Assembly (NCBI RefSeq): GCF_027923545.1
Contig: NZ_BROH01000001.1
Location: 186,001-250,000 of the forward strand
Origin: Sinisalibacter aestuarii
Lineage (GTDB): Bacteria > Pseudomonadota > Alphaproteobacteria > Rhodobacterales > Rhodobacteraceae
Direction of reading: 5' to 3'
Length of the DNA stretch: 64,000 bases
Shown one piece after another: positions 1 to 9,246 of this stretch. How positions within the stretch are numbered: position 1 is the stretch's first letter; the number at the start of each line of letters is the position of its first letter. Position numbers and translations under genes: made by a program. The notes below the pieces were generated by a model. The model did no database searches and was not told the DNA's origin. It saw only the letters and a program-made list of their open reading frames with translations.

Positions 1-243
1 GGCGAGATCACCGGGGTGGCCACCGCGATCACATTATCGCGACAGACGATGCGCAATATCCGCCAAAACCTGTTCTGGGCCTTCGGCTATAACGTGGTGC
101 TGATCCCGGTCGCCGCCGGGCTGCTCTATCCGTTCGGCGGGCCGATGCTCTCACCGATGCTGGCGGCCTTCGCGATGGCGATGTCGTCCACCTTCGTATT
201 GACCAACGCGCTGAGGTTGCGCCGGGCGGGGGTGCGGGCATGA
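1..243 (+). CDS. copA: Copper-translocating P-type ATPase, C-terminal end (5' truncated by window edge)
   Basis: Only the last 80 residues are inside the window. The visible part reads [22 protein letters not shown] followed by two hydrophobic helices (about residues 27-47 and 52-70), the typical end of a P1B-type heavy-metal ATPase after the P domain, where the final two membrane helices close the ion path. The family exports Cu(I) from the cytoplasm at the expense of ATP. The next gene is a CueR-type Cu(I) sensor that overlaps the stop codon by 4 bases (ATGA), so the two are very likely co-transcribed as a copper-resistance unit; that context is the main reason to prefer copper over zinc or cadmium. 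The metal-binding CPC motif lies upstream of the window and cannot be checked. Confidence 0.85.
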   Translation, partial: GEITGVATAITLSRQTMRNIRQNLFWAFGYNVVLIPVAAGLLYPFGGPMLSPMLAAFAMAMSSTFVLTNALRLRRAGVRA

Positions 244-626
244 ACATCAAGCAAGCCGCCGAGGCGTCGGGCCTGCCACCGAAAACGATCCGCTATTACG
301 AGCAGATCGGCCTTATCAAACCCGCCCGAAGCGCCAACAGTTACCGCGATTTCAGCGAAACGGACGTGCATAACCTCGCCTTCATCGCGCGGGCCCGGGC
401 GCTCGGGTTTTCCATCGAGGATTGCCGCGCGCTGCTGGCGCTCTACGAAGACAAGTCGCGCGCGTCGGCGGATGTGAAGGCCATCGCCCAGCGCCATCTC
501 GACGAGATCGAGGCCAAGATCCTCCAGCTCGCCGAGATGCGCGACACGCTGTCGGCGCTGGTGCTGGCCTGCCGGGGCAATCACCGGCCCGATTGCCCGA
601 TCCTCGCCAGCATGAGCGGCGACTGA
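240..626 (+). CDS. cueR: CueR-type MerR-family copper-responsive regulator
   Basis: 128 residues, the usual size of CueR. The N-terminal winged helix-turn-helix reads [21 protein letters not shown], the MerR-family signature. A dimerisation helix spans about residues 75-108, followed by a metal loop with Cys111 and Cys119 in a C-x7-C arrangement, the spacing of Cu(I)/Ag(I)/Au(I) sensors. Residue 77 is Ser (RASADVK), which fits monovalent-metal members rather than divalent-metal ZntR types. The start codon overlaps the copA stop, so translation is coupled. CueR proteins activate promoters with an over-long 19-20 bp spacer; the target promoter of this operon would be upstream of the window. Confidence in a Cu(I)-type MerR sensor is high. 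Confidence 0.9.
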   Translation: MNIKQAAEASGLPPKTIRYYEQIGLIKPARSANSYRDFSETDVHNLAFIARARALGFSIEDCRALLALYEDKSRASADVKAIAQRHLDEIEAKILQLAEMRDTLSALVLACRGNHRPDCPILASMSGD

Positions 627-739
627 GCCGCGCCCGCGCCCCGCCACAGCGCATACACGAACTTGGCCAACCCCATTTCCTCGCGGGGCGGTTTCGGTTA
701 AGATGCCGCAAAACGATAAAACAAAAGATGCGAGGGGCT

Positions 740-1324
740 ATGAGCAGACTTCTTCGCACAATCGCAATTCTGTTGCTTGTCGCCTCATGTGGCGGCAGCG
801 ATTTCCGGGCGCCGCGCAACCTCGACGACGCCTGTTCGATTGTGCAGCAAAGGCCGAAATATCTGAAGGCCATGGAGCGGACCGAGCGCAAATGGGATGT
901 GCCGGTGCCGGTTCAGATGGCCATCATCTATCAGGAATCGAAATTCATCGGCAACAACCGCACACCGATGCGCTATGCGCTCGGCGTGATTCCCATGGGC
1001 CGCCAAAGCTCGGCCTACGGCTATGCGCAGGCACTGGACGGCACCTGGGACGAATATCAGCGATCCGAAGGCAGCCGCTTTTCCGAACGCGACGATATCC
1101 GCGACGCCACCGATTTCATGGGCTGGTACATGACCCAGACCACAGCCGAGACCGGCGTGCCGGTGCATGACGCGCGTAACCAGTACCTCGCCTATCACGA
1201 GGGCCGCACCGGCTATAACCGGGGCAGCCACAACTCGAAGGCATGGCTCTTGCGGATCGCCGACGAGGTGCAGGCGCGGGCGGTGATGTATGACCAGCAG
1301 TTGAGGCTCTGCGGCAAACGATAA
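740..1324 (+). CDS. Lytic-transglycosylase-like lipoprotein (SLT/lysozyme fold)
   Basis: 194 residues. The N-terminus is a lipoprotein signal ending in a lipobox L-V-A-S-Cys17, so the mature protein should be anchored to a membrane in the envelope. The catalytic region has the pattern of SLT-type lytic transglycosylases: AIIYQESKF with Glu66 as likely general acid, then SSAYGYAQALDGTWDEY (about 90-106) and YLAYHEGRTGYNRG (149-162), the substrate-groove motifs. These enzymes cleave the glycan strand of peptidoglycan. ATG at 740 is preferred over the in-frame ATG at 728 because GAGGGG sits 4-5 bases before it. Specific role unknown. Confidence 0.75.
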   Translation: MSRLLRTIAILLLVASCGGSDFRAPRNLDDACSIVQQRPKYLKAMERTERKWDVPVPVQMAIIYQESKFIGNNRTPMRYALGVIPMGRQSSAYGYAQALDGTWDEYQRSEGSRFSERDDIRDATDFMGWYMTQTTAETGVPVHDARNQYLAYHEGRTGYNRGSHNSKAWLLRIADEVQARAVMYDQQLRLCGKR

Positions 1325-1377
1325 GGCGTTGTGCCGCGCAGGGTCCGCCGATACCGTCGGCCAAAACGGAGGCGGCG

Positions 1378-2709
1378 ATGGCGGACAAGTGGCTGTGGAT
1401 GAGCGCGGGTGCGCTCGGGCGCGGGATCGCTGCGGGCGAGATTGACCCTGTCGATCTCGCCACGGTCTATTTCAGCGCGATCAAGGCCCATCCGCTGCGC
1501 GACCGCATCTATGCACGGCTCACCGAGGCGCGTGGCATGGCGGAGGCCGAAGCCGCCGCGCTCCGGGCGAAGGCGGGCACACGGCGCGGGCCGCTCGACG
1601 GCGTGCCGGTGAGCTGGAAAGACCTGTTCGATACGGCCGGCATCGCCACCGAAGCCGGTTCGGCCATGCTGAAGGGCCGGGTGCCGGATAGCGATGCCGA
1701 CGTGGTCGCCAATGCCACGGCAATGGGGCTGGTGGGCCTTGGCAAGACCCATATGTCGGAGCTGGCCTTCTCCGGCCTCGGGCTGAACCCGGTGACCGAA
1801 ACCCCGCCTTGCGTGAACGATCCCGATGCCGTGCCCGGCGGCTCCTCTTCCGGCGCCGCCGCCTCGGTGGCCTTCGGGCTGGCCCCGGCTGGCATGGGGT
1901 CCGACACCGGTGGTTCGGTGCGCATCCCGTCGGCATGGAACGATCTGGTGGGGCTCAAGACCACCTCCGGGCGGCTCTCGCTCAGGGGCGTGGTGCCGCT
2001 GGTGGCAAGCTTCGACACGGTCGGGCCGCTTTGCCGCAACGTGGAAGACGCCGCTCTGTTTCTCGCCGCGCTCGAAGGCCGGTCGCGCAGCGCCGATCTG
2101 ACCGGGGCGAGCCTTGCCGGCACACGGTTTCTGATCCTCGAAAACGGCTACCGCGACCTGCGCGACGCGCCCCGCGCCGGGTTTGAAAGCGCCGTCGAGC
2201 GGCTGCGCGCTGCGGGCGCGGTGGTGGAACGCGCGCATATCGGCGTGATCGACGAGGCGCTGGCGATGTCGGCCATTCTCTACACGCCCGAAGCCTATGC
2301 GACCTGGCGCGACGAGATCGAGGCGCAGCCCGAGCTGATGTTCCACGAAATCCTAGAACGGTTCCGCGCGGGCGGGCGATTCAGCGCTGCCGACCTCGTC
2401 GCCGCGCAGCAAAAACTCGCACAAATTCGAGTGGAATATCATCGGCTTACGGCGGGTTACGATGCCGTGATCCTGCCCAGCGCCGCGATCATGCCGCCCA
2501 AGGCGCAGAAGCTGCTCGACGACCACGACTATTACGTGACCGAGAACCTGCTCACGCTCAACAATACGCGCATCGGCAACCTCACCGGCGGCGCGGCGCT
2601 TACGCTTCCGACCGGCCTGCCCTCGACCGGGATCATGTTTGTCGGCCCGCCGATGAGCGAGGAACGGTTGCTTCGGATCGGGGCGGCGGCAGAGGCAGCG
2701 CTGGCCTGA
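1378..2709 (+). CDS. Amidase signature family protein
   Basis: 443 residues, full length for amidase-signature enzymes such as GatA and aryl-acylamidases. The Ser-cisSer-Lys triad is visible: Lys81 in PVSWKDLFDT, the serine-rich PGGSSSGAA loop (residues 153-161), and the nucleophile Ser180 in GSDTGGSVRIP. The protein should hydrolyse an amide bond in a small soluble substrate. No gatC or gatB is adjacent, and the sequence lacks the extended N-terminal GatA pattern, so it is more likely a stand-alone amidase than the Glu-tRNA amidotransferase subunit. GGAGG lies 6 bases before the ATG. Neighbours (lipoprotein, aminotransferase, ftsK) do not reveal the substrate. Confidence 0.85.
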   Translation: MADKWLWMSAGALGRGIAAGEIDPVDLATVYFSAIKAHPLRDRIYARLTEARGMAEAEAAALRAKAGTRRGPLDGVPVSWKDLFDTAGIATEAGSAMLKGRVPDSDADVVANATAMGLVGLGKTHMSELAFSGLGLNPVTETPPCVNDPDAVPGGSSSGAAASVAFGLAPAGMGSDTGGSVRIPSAWNDLVGLKTTSGRLSLRGVVPLVASFDTVGPLCRNVEDAALFLAALEGRSRSADLTGASLAGTRFLILENGYRDLRDAPRAGFESAVERLRAAGAVVERAHIGVIDEALAMSAILYTPEAYATWRDEIEAQPELMFHEILERFRAGGRFSAADLVAAQQKLAQIRVEYHRLTAGYDAVILPSAAIMPPKAQKLLDDHDYYVTENLLTLNNTRIGNLTGGAALTLPTGLPSTGIMFVGPPMSEERLLRIGAAAEAALA

Positions 2710-2851
2710 TCCGGGCCGGTTTGCCCCAAAAGCCACATATCGCCGCCCAACCGGCTGTTATCCCGCCTTTTTCTGGACCACGCCGCACGAGCACGCTATT
2801 CTGGGTGAAATCGGGGCGAAACGATCCCGAACACAGAGGCAGTAACAGGCG

Positions 2852-4033
2852 ATGACGTTCCCCGAGCGGTTCTCAGGGCTACCCGAATATGCGTTTCCGC
2901 GTTTGCGGAGCCTGCTCGACGTGCATGCGCCGGGCGGGCCGGTGGTGCATATGACCATCGGTGAGCCGCGTCACGCCATGCCGTCTTTCGTCGGCGAGGT
3001 GATTGCCGCGAATGTCGATGGCTTCGCCAAATATCCGCCGAACGAGGGCACGCCAGAACTGCGTGCGGCGATCTCCGGCTGGATCGGGCGGCGCTATGGC
3101 GTCACCACCGACCCCGATACGCAGGTCATGGCGCTCAACGGCACCCGCGAAGGGCTGTTTAACGCCGCGCTGGCGCTGTGCCCCGAAGAAGTGCGCGGGC
3201 AGAGGCCGGTGGTTCTGATCCCCAACCCGTTCTACCAGGTTTATGCCGTCGCCGCGCAGGCGGTGGGGGCCGAACCCGTCTTTGTCTCGGCAACGGCCGA
3301 AACCGGCTTTATGCCCGACTACGCCGCCTTGCCGAAAGACATCCTCAACCGCACCGCCATCGCCTATCTGTGCTCGCCCTCCAACCCGCAGGGCGCGGTG
3401 GCGACCCGGGAAGACTGGGCGGGCCTGATCGCGCTTGCCGAGAAGCACGATTTCCAGATCTTCGCCGACGAATGCTATTCTGAGATCTGGCGCGACGCAC
3501 CGCCGCCGGGCGCGCTCGAAGTGGCCACCGAGGGCGGGGCCGACCCGGAGCGCGTGGTGATCTTCCATTCGCTCTCCAAGCGGTCGAACCTGCCGGGGCT
3601 GCGCTCGGGCTTTGCCGCGGGCGGCCCCGAAAGCATCGGCCGGATGAAGCAACTGCGCGCCTATGCCGGCGCCCCCCTGTCGCTGCCCTTGCAGCGCGTG
3701 GCCGAGCGGGCCTGGGCCGACGAGGCGCATGTGGAGGCCAGCCGGGCGCTCTACCACGAGAAATACCGCATCGCGGATGCCGTGTTTGCAGGTGTGCCGG
3801 GCTACAGCGCGCCCGAAGGCGGGTTTTTCCTCTGGCTGCCGGTAGCCGATGGCGAGGCGGCGGCGATGAAGCTCTGGACGGAAACCGGGGTCCGGGTGCT
3901 GCCCGGCGCGTATCTCGCGCGCGAGGTGGACGGGAAGAACCCCGGACAAGGATATATAAGGGTGGCCCTTGTGGGCCCGAAGAAAGAAACGGAAGCGGCG
4001 CTGAACACGATCCGGCGCTGTCTCTACGCATAA
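2852..4033 (+). CDS. PLP-dependent aminotransferase, class I/II (DapC-like)
   Basis: 393 residues, the normal size of fold-type I aminotransferases. Key features: Pro-rich N-terminal arm, YPPNEGTPELRAAI substrate region (61-74), CSPSNPQG with the PLP-contacting Asn178, ADECYSEI with Asp206 and Tyr209, and SLSKRSNLPGLRSG with the Schiff-base Lys243. The C-terminus carries the carboxylate-binding Arg in GYIRVALV. Proteobacterial succinyl-diaminopimelate aminotransferases (DapC) have this N-terminal FSGLPEYAFPRL type of sequence, so a role in lysine/peptidoglycan precursor synthesis is likely, but substrate specificity is inferred. ftsK follows 15 bases downstream, suggesting co-transcription. 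Confidence 0.82.
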   Translation: MTFPERFSGLPEYAFPRLRSLLDVHAPGGPVVHMTIGEPRHAMPSFVGEVIAANVDGFAKYPPNEGTPELRAAISGWIGRRYGVTTDPDTQVMALNGTREGLFNAALALCPEEVRGQRPVVLIPNPFYQVYAVAAQAVGAEPVFVSATAETGFMPDYAALPKDILNRTAIAYLCSPSNPQGAVATREDWAGLIALAEKHDFQIFADECYSEIWRDAPPPGALEVATEGGADPERVVIFHSLSKRSNLPGLRSGFAAGGPESIGRMKQLRAYAGAPLSLPLQRVAERAWADEAHVEASRALYHEKYRIADAVFAGVPGYSAPEGGFFLWLPVADGEAAAMKLWTETGVRVLPGAYLAREVDGKNPGQGYIRVALVGPKKETEAALNTIRRCLYA

Positions 4034-4048
4034 GGCACGAGGTGAGGC

Positions 4049-7000
4049 ATGGCATATCAGGCTAAAGGGCGCGACCCGATCTTTGACAGCACCACGCAGG
4101 CTCTGATCGAGCAACGGGGCATGGAGCTTCTGGGATTGGTCCTGCTGGCACTCGCCGGGGTGCTCGGCCTCATCCTCGGCACCTATGCGCCGGATGATCC
4201 GGGCTGGCTCTCGGCCACCGACGGGCCGGCGCAGAACATGTTCGGCGGTTTCGGCGCCTTCATCGCCTCGCCGCTCGCCGTGATCATCGGCAAAGGCAGC
4301 TGGGCCATCGTCGTCGCCATTGCAGCCTGGGGCCTGCGGTTCATCATGCATCAGGGCGAAGAGCGCGCACTGGGCCGGGCCGTTTTCGTGCCGATCGCCG
4401 TGGCGCTGGCCGCCGTCTACGCCTCGACGCTGCTGCCAGGCGCCGAGTGGAGCCATACCTTTGGCCTTGGCGGCCTGTTCGGCGATACGGTGCTGGGCGC
4501 GGTGCTGGGCCTGCTGCCCGTCGATCCCGCCTTTGGAATCAAGACGATGTCGCTCCTTGTCGGGCTGGCCATGCTGGTCGTCGGAGCCTTCGCGCTTGGT
4601 GTGACGCTGCCCGAGGTCACTCGTTTCGGCCGGTTCCTGCTGGCCGGTGTCGTCTTCTCCTATGCCGCCCTGCTCTCCGTTCTGCGCCACGGCGCACGCG
4701 GTGCCGCGGTGGGCGCGGCGGTGAGTGCCACCGGGGCCGTGCGCGGGGCGCAGGCGCTGCGCGCGCGCAATGCCCGCCGCCGGGCCGAACGCGCCGTCTA
4801 CGACGACGAAGAGGAATATGAAGAAGAGCTGAGCTTTTCCGCGCCGCCGCCGCTGCGCGCCGCCCGCGTGCTGCGCGCCGAGCCGCCGGTGGAGCGCGCC
4901 CAGCCGCAAGCCGCCCCCGTCGCCGCACCCCATGCGCCGCTGGCCGCAACCCCCGCGCCGCAGCCGCAGCCGCAACCGCAACAGCGCACCGGCCTTCTCG
5001 CCCGTGTGCAGGGTCTGGCCAAGCGCAATGCCGACCCGATGCCCGATCTTGAGCCGGAACTGGTGGATGCCGGGGCGTTCCAGGGCGACGTTCCCGAGGG
5101 GGCCGGCACGTCTGACCGGATCAGCGCCAAGATCGCCAATGCGCTCAAGGCGCGCCGTAATCCCGGCGCACCGGACGAGCCGCCGCTGACCATGGCGCAG
5201 GGCGAGCCGATGTCGCCGATGTCGGCGGCCATCGCCAGCGCCGCCGCCCGCGCCCGCGCCAGGCAGGACGCGCAGGGCGGCAAGGTGCTGCGCGCCGAGC
5301 CGCCGGTGATGCGTGCGCCCGCACAGCCGCCCGCAGCGCAGGCGATGCCGGCGGAACCGCCGGTCGAAGAGCTCAACATCTTTGCCGAACCGGCTCCGGA
5401 CGAGGACTGGGATCCCGGCTTCGACGGCGATTTCGAGCCGGATTACGAAGCCGCCTTTACCCCCGCCCCTGCCCCAGCTCCCAAAGCCGTGGTGCAGCAC
5501 AATACGCGCAAGACCGCGCCATCGACCCGCGCCCGGGCCGAAGCGCAGCCGACGCTCAATTTCGGTGACAATCATGCGGCGTTTGAGCTGCCGCCGCTCA
5601 ACCTGCTGGCCGACCCGGTGGCCATCGAGCGCCATCATCTCTCCGACGAGGCGCTGGAAGAAAACGCCCGGATGCTGGAAAGCGTGCTCGACGATTACGG
5701 CGTGAAAGGCGAGATCGTGAGCGTGCGCCCCGGCCCCGTGGTCACGATGTACGAGCTTGAGCCCGCCCCGGGCCTGAAAGCGAGCCGGGTGATCGGCCTG
5801 GCCGACGATATCGCGCGCTCGATGTCGGCGCTTTCGGCGCGCGTCTCGACCGTGCCGGGCCGCTCGGTGATCGGGATCGAACTGCCCAATGCGCACCGCG
5901 AAAAGGTGGTGCTGCGCGAGATCCTCTCAGGCCGCGATTTCGGCGACACCAACATGCGCCTGCCGCTGGCGCTGGGGAAGGATATCGGCGGCGATCCGAT
6001 CGTGGCCAACCTCGCCAAGATGCCCCACCTGCTGATCGCGGGCACCACCGGCTCGGGCAAGTCGGTGGCGATCAACACGATGATCCTGTCGCTCCTCTAC
6101 CGGCTCACCCCGGAAGAGTGCCGGCTGATCATGATCGACCCGAAGATGCTGGAACTCTCTGTCTATGACGGCATCCCGCACCTGCTCTCGCCGGTGGTGA
6201 CCGACCCGAAGAAGGCCGTGGTGGCGCTCAAATGGGTCGTCGGCGAGATGGAAGAGCGCTACCGCAAGATGTCGAAGATGGGGGTGCGCAACATCGAGGG
6301 CTATAATGGCCGGGTGAAAGACGCGCTCGACAAGGGCGAGATGTTCTCCCGCACCGTGCAGACCGGGTTCGATGAGGAAACCGGCGAGCCGATCTTCGAG
6401 ACGGAAGAATTCGCGCCCGAGAAGCTGCCCTATATCGTCGTCGTGGTCGACGAGATGGCCGACCTGATGATGGTGGCGGGCAAGGAGATCGAAGCCGCGA
6501 TCCAGCGTCTGGCGCAGATGGCGCGGGCCTCGGGCATCCATATCATCATGGCCACCCAGCGCCCCTCGGTCGACGTGATCACCGGCACCATCAAGGCCAA
6601 CTTCCCGACCCGGATCAGCTTCCAGGTGACCTCGAAGGTCGACAGCCGGACGATCCTTGGCGAACAGGGCGCCGAACAGCTCCTCGGCATGGGCGATATG
6701 CTCTACATGGCCGGCGGGGCGCGCATCACCCGGGTGCACGGGCCCTTCGTCAGCGACGAAGAGGTGGAAGAAATCGTCAACCACCTCAAGTCTTTCGGCA
6801 CGCCCGATTACGTCTCCGGTGTGGTCGAGGGGCCGGACGAGGACAAGGCCGCCGATATCGACGCGGTGCTGGGCCTCAACACCGGCGGCAACACCGATAT
6901 GGAAGACGCGCTTTACGATACCGCCGTGGCGATCGTGCTGAAGGACCGCAAATGCTCGACCTCCTACATCCAGCGCAAGCTGGCCATCGGCTACAACAAG

Positions 7001-7096
7001 GCCGCGCGGCTGGTGGAGCAGATGGAGGATCAGGGCATCGTCAGCCCGTCGAACCATGTCGGCAAGCGTGAGATTCTGGTGCCCGAGCAGGCGTGA
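4049..7096 (+). CDS. ftsK: DNA translocase FtsK
   Basis: 1015 residues. The N-terminal membrane domain has about four to five hydrophobic helices between residues 25 and 215, anchoring it at the division septum. A long Pro/Ala-rich linker spans about 220-540. The C-terminal RecA-like motor follows: Walker A GTTGSGKS at 665-672, Walker B in [13 protein letters not shown] near 794, and a gamma winged-helix domain at about 945-1010 ([19 protein letters not shown]) that reads KOPS DNA. It pumps the terminus region and activates XerCD recombination at dif during chromosome segregation. The linker contains an exact 24-base direct repeat (separate entry). lolA follows after 80 bases. Confidence 0.97.
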   Translation: MAYQAKGRDPIFDSTTQALIEQRGMELLGLVLLALAGVLGLILGTYAPDDPGWLSATDGPAQNMFGGFGAFIASPLAVIIGKGSWAIVVAIAAWGLRFIMHQGEERALGRAVFVPIAVALAAVYASTLLPGAEWSHTFGLGGLFGDTVLGAVLGLLPVDPAFGIKTMSLLVGLAMLVVGAFALGVTLPEVTRFGRFLLAGVVFSYAALLSVLRHGARGAAVGAAVSATGAVRGAQALRARNARRRAERAVYDDEEEYEEELSFSAPPPLRAARVLRAEPPVERAQPQAAPVAAPHAPLAATPAPQPQPQPQQRTGLLARVQGLAKRNADPMPDLEPELVDAGAFQGDVPEGAGTSDRISAKIANALKARRNPGAPDEPPLTMAQGEPMSPMSAAIASAAARARARQDAQGGKVLRAEPPVMRAPAQPPAAQAMPAEPPVEELNIFAEPAPDEDWDPGFDGDFEPDYEAAFTPAPAPAPKAVVQHNTRKTAPSTRARAEAQPTLNFGDNHAAFELPPLNLLADPVAIERHHLSDEALEENARMLESVLDDYGVKGEIVSVRPGPVVTMYELEPAPGLKASRVIGLADDIARSMSALSARVSTVPGRSVIGIELPNAHREKVVLREILSGRDFGDTNMRLPLALGKDIGGDPIVANLAKMPHLLIAGTTGSGKSVAINTMILSLLYRLTPEECRLIMIDPKMLELSVYDGIPHLLSPVVTDPKKAVVALKWVVGEMEERYRKMSKMGVRNIEGYNGRVKDALDKGEMFSRTVQTGFDEETGEPIFETEEFAPEKLPYIVVVVDEMADLMMVAGKEIEAAIQRLAQMARASGIHIIMATQRPSVDVITGTIKANFPTRISFQVTSKVDSRTILGEQGAEQLLGMGDMLYMAGGARITRVHGPFVSDEEVEEIVNHLKSFGTPDYVSGVVEGPDEDKAADIDAVLGLNTGGNTDMEDALYDTAVAIVLKDRKCSTSYIQRKLAIGYNKAARLVEQMEDQGIVSPSNHVGKREILVPEQA
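4868..5308 (+). repeat. 24-bp in-frame direct repeat in the ftsK linker
   Basis: The same 24 bases occur at 4868-4891 and 5285-5308, both in frame, encoding VLRAEPPV at FtsK residues 274-281 and 413-420. The rest of the linker is low-complexity Pro/Ala/Gln sequence, so an exactly conserved octapeptide stands out. It could be a short binding motif used twice or a recent duplication. Confidence 0.85.
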
Positions 7097-7176
7097 TATC
7101 GCCTAACATACGGGTTTGAAATGATATGAGGCGCGGGCGGTCTGGATTCGCCCGCGCTTTCGCTTAGGTAGGTGCC

Positions 7177-7779
7177 ATGACGATTGCCCGCTTCCTCCTC
7201 GCCCCCGTGGCGCTGTTGTTCTCGGCCCTGCCGCTCTGGGCCGACAAGCTCTCGCTCAGCGAGATCTCGGCCTATCTCGACGGGCTGACCACGCTCGAAG
7301 CCGAGTTTACCCAGATCAATGCCGACCAGACGATCTCGACCGGCACGATCATGATCCAGCGGCCCGGCCGGGCGCGGTTCGAATACAACCCGCCGGAGCA
7401 GACGCTGGTGATCGCGGGCGGCCAGCAGCTTGCGGTGTTTGACGGCAAATCCAATACCGGGCCAGAGCAATATCCGCTGAAGGAAACGCCGCTCAACCTG
7501 ATCCTTGAGCGCGATGTGAACCTCGCACGCTCCGGCATGGTGGTCGGGCACGATTACGACGGCACCGCCACGACCGTCACGGCACAAGACCCGGATTTTC
7601 CGGAATACGGCACGATCCGGCTGATGTTTACCGCCGATCCGGTGGAACTGCGCCAATGGGTCATCACCGATGGCTCCGGCGCTGAAACGGCGGTGATCCT
7701 CGGCAAACTCAAAACGGGAATGCGGTTCAACACCGCCACCTTCTCGATCGGCGCCGAGATCGACAAGCGCAACCGCTGA
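7177..7779 (+). CDS. lolA: Outer-membrane lipoprotein carrier protein LolA
   Basis: 200 residues with an N-terminal signal peptide (RFLLAPVALLFSALPLWA, cleavage near residue 22). The body has LolA features: LTTLEAEFTQINADQT near residues 42-57, the GTIMIQRPGRARFEYNPP beta hairpin, and a QWVITDGSG stretch late in the protein. LolA collects lipoproteins released by LolCDE in the periplasm and delivers them to the outer membrane. It lies 80 bases downstream of ftsK on the same strand, an arrangement common in proteobacteria (ftsK-lolA). It ends before a terminator hairpin shared with the convergent ctpA gene. Confidence 0.9.
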   Translation: MTIARFLLAPVALLFSALPLWADKLSLSEISAYLDGLTTLEAEFTQINADQTISTGTIMIQRPGRARFEYNPPEQTLVIAGGQQLAVFDGKSNTGPEQYPLKETPLNLILERDVNLARSGMVVGHDYDGTATTVTAQDPDFPEYGTIRLMFTADPVELRQWVITDGSGAETAVILGKLKTGMRFNTATFSIGAEIDKRNR

Positions 7780-7841
7780 CCGGCACCCGAACGCGGCGGC
7801 ACGGGCATCGCACAGCCGCGCTGCCAGTAAATCCCACAACG

Positions 7842-7871
7842 AAAAAGGCCACCCCCGATAAGGGGGTGGCC
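7842..7871 (-). terminator. Rho-independent terminator of the ctpA operon
   Basis: Perfect 10-bp stem GGCCACCCCC / GGGGGTGGCC with a 5-base loop, between the convergent lolA and ctpA genes. Five A residues at 7842-7846 become a T tract for leftward transcription, so it terminates ctpA transcripts best. Confidence 0.85.
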
Positions 7872-7893
7872 CATGTTTCGCGCCTGTCGCGGC

Positions 7894-9234
7894 TTACCGG
7901 ATATCTTCCATCGCGATGGTCGAGACGCCTTTGATCAGGTCGATCGCATAGGAAAGCTGGAAGTCGTCGTCGCGCAGCTTGGCGGCTTCTTCGGCGGCGG
8001 CGCGCTCCTCCTCGATCAACTTGATCTCGTCTTCGGTCAGGCTGTCATTGTCGAGGCTGCCGCGCAGATCTGCCTCGGAGCGGAACAGGGTGTCGTCCTC
8101 CTCCTCCGCCTCTGCATTGATATCGCGGTGCGGCTGTTCGACGACGATATCGGGGCTCACGCCCAGCGCCTGGATCGAGCGGCCGGACGGCGTGTAGTAG
8201 CGCGCCGTGGTGAGGCGCATCGCACCGTCGCCGGGCAGCGGCATCACGGTTTGCACCGAGCCTTTGCCGAAGCTCTTGGTGCCGACGATGATCGCCCGGT
8301 GGTGGTCCTTCAGCGCACCGGCCACGATCTCGGAAGCCGAGGCCGAGCCGCCGTTGATCAGCACCACGAGCGGCTTGCCGCCGGTGATGTCGCCCGGCTT
8401 GGCGTTCACACGCTCGGTGTCTTCAGGGTTGCGGCCCCGCGTCGAGACGATCTCGCCTTCTTCGAGGAAGGCATCGGAGACCGCGATGGCCTGGGTCAGC
8501 AACCCGCCGGGGTTGTTGCGCAGATCGAGCACCACACCGGCGAGATTTTCGATCCCGCCCAACTCTTCGACCACGGTTTCGAAGCCATCGGCAACGTTGG
8601 GATAGGTCTGGTCGTTGAAGGTGGTGATCCGGATCACGGCGGTGTTGCCGACGGCGCGCACGGTGGCGGCGGTGAGCTTGATCGTGTCGCGGATGATCGA
8701 CACGTCGAAGGGTTCGTCGACGCCCTCGCGCACCACGGTGATGATGATCTCCGAGCCGACCGGGCCGCGCATCAGGTCAACCGCCTCGTCGGTGGTGAGG
8801 CCGAGCAGGCTCTCGCCGTCGACATGGGTGATGAAATCGCCCGACTGGATCCCCGCCGCCTCGGCGGGGGTGCCGTCCATCGGCGAAACCACCTTCACAA
8901 AGCCGTTCTCCTGGGTGATCTCGATGCCAAGCCCGCCGAAGGAGCCGCGCGTCTGCACCCGCATATCGGCCGCGTCTTCCGGCGGCAGGTAGCTGGAATG
9001 CGGATCGAGCGAGGTCAACATGCCGTTGATCGCCGCTTCGATCAGCTCCGCGGGTTCGACCTGTTCGACATATTGTGAGCGGATGCGCTCGAACACATCA
9101 CCAAACAGATCAAGCTGCTGATAAACCGACGCATTGTTCTCCGCGCCCTGGGCGATCAGCGGCCCGGCAATCTGGGTGGTCAGCACCGCGCCGGCCAGCG
9201 TTCCGCCAACGGCGGCCATCAGGAATTTTTTCAT
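7894..9234 (-). CDS. ctpA: Carboxyl-terminal processing protease, S41 family
   Basis: 446 residues. N-terminal signal/anchor (MKKFLMAAVGGTLAGAVLTT), N-terminal helical region with YLPPEDA (82-88), PDZ domain about 98-170, then the S41 protease core. The catalytic dyad is visible by comparison with E. coli Tsp: Ser299 in NGGSASASEIV and Lys324 in SFGKGSVQ, with Gln328. The acidic C-terminal tail (about 373-430) is typical. CtpA proteases trim or degrade periplasmic proteins, in several proteobacteria murein hydrolases. The gene follows an envC-like gene by 12 bases, and envC-ctpA pairs are widespread in alphaproteobacteria, so a role in controlling peptidoglycan cleavage is likely. Confidence 0.93.
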   Translation of the reverse strand: MKKFLMAAVGGTLAGAVLTTQIAGPLIAQGAENNASVYQQLDLFGDVFERIRSQYVEQVEPAELIEAAINGMLTSLDPHSSYLPPEDAADMRVQTRGSFGGLGIEITQENGFVKVVSPMDGTPAEAAGIQSGDFITHVDGESLLGLTTDEAVDLMRGPVGSEIIITVVREGVDEPFDVSIIRDTIKLTAATVRAVGNTAVIRITTFNDQTYPNVADGFETVVEELGGIENLAGVVLDLRNNPGGLLTQAIAVSDAFLEEGEIVSTRGRNPEDTERVNAKPGDITGGKPLVVLINGGSASASEIVAGALKDHHRAIIVGTKSFGKGSVQTVMPLPGDGAMRLTTARYYTPSGRSIQALGVSPDIVVEQPHRDINAEAEEEDDTLFRSEADLRGSLDNDSLTEDEIKLIEEERAAAEEAAKLRDDDFQLSYAIDLIKGVSTIAMEDIR

Positions 9235-9246
9235 GTCTGCTCCGGT

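Noticed and set aside
2879-5896. A 1005-codon frame on the minus strand
   Set aside because: It runs antisense to the aminotransferase and ftsK genes, is rich in His/Arg/Gly and has no domain. It is a shadow of GC-rich coding sequence.
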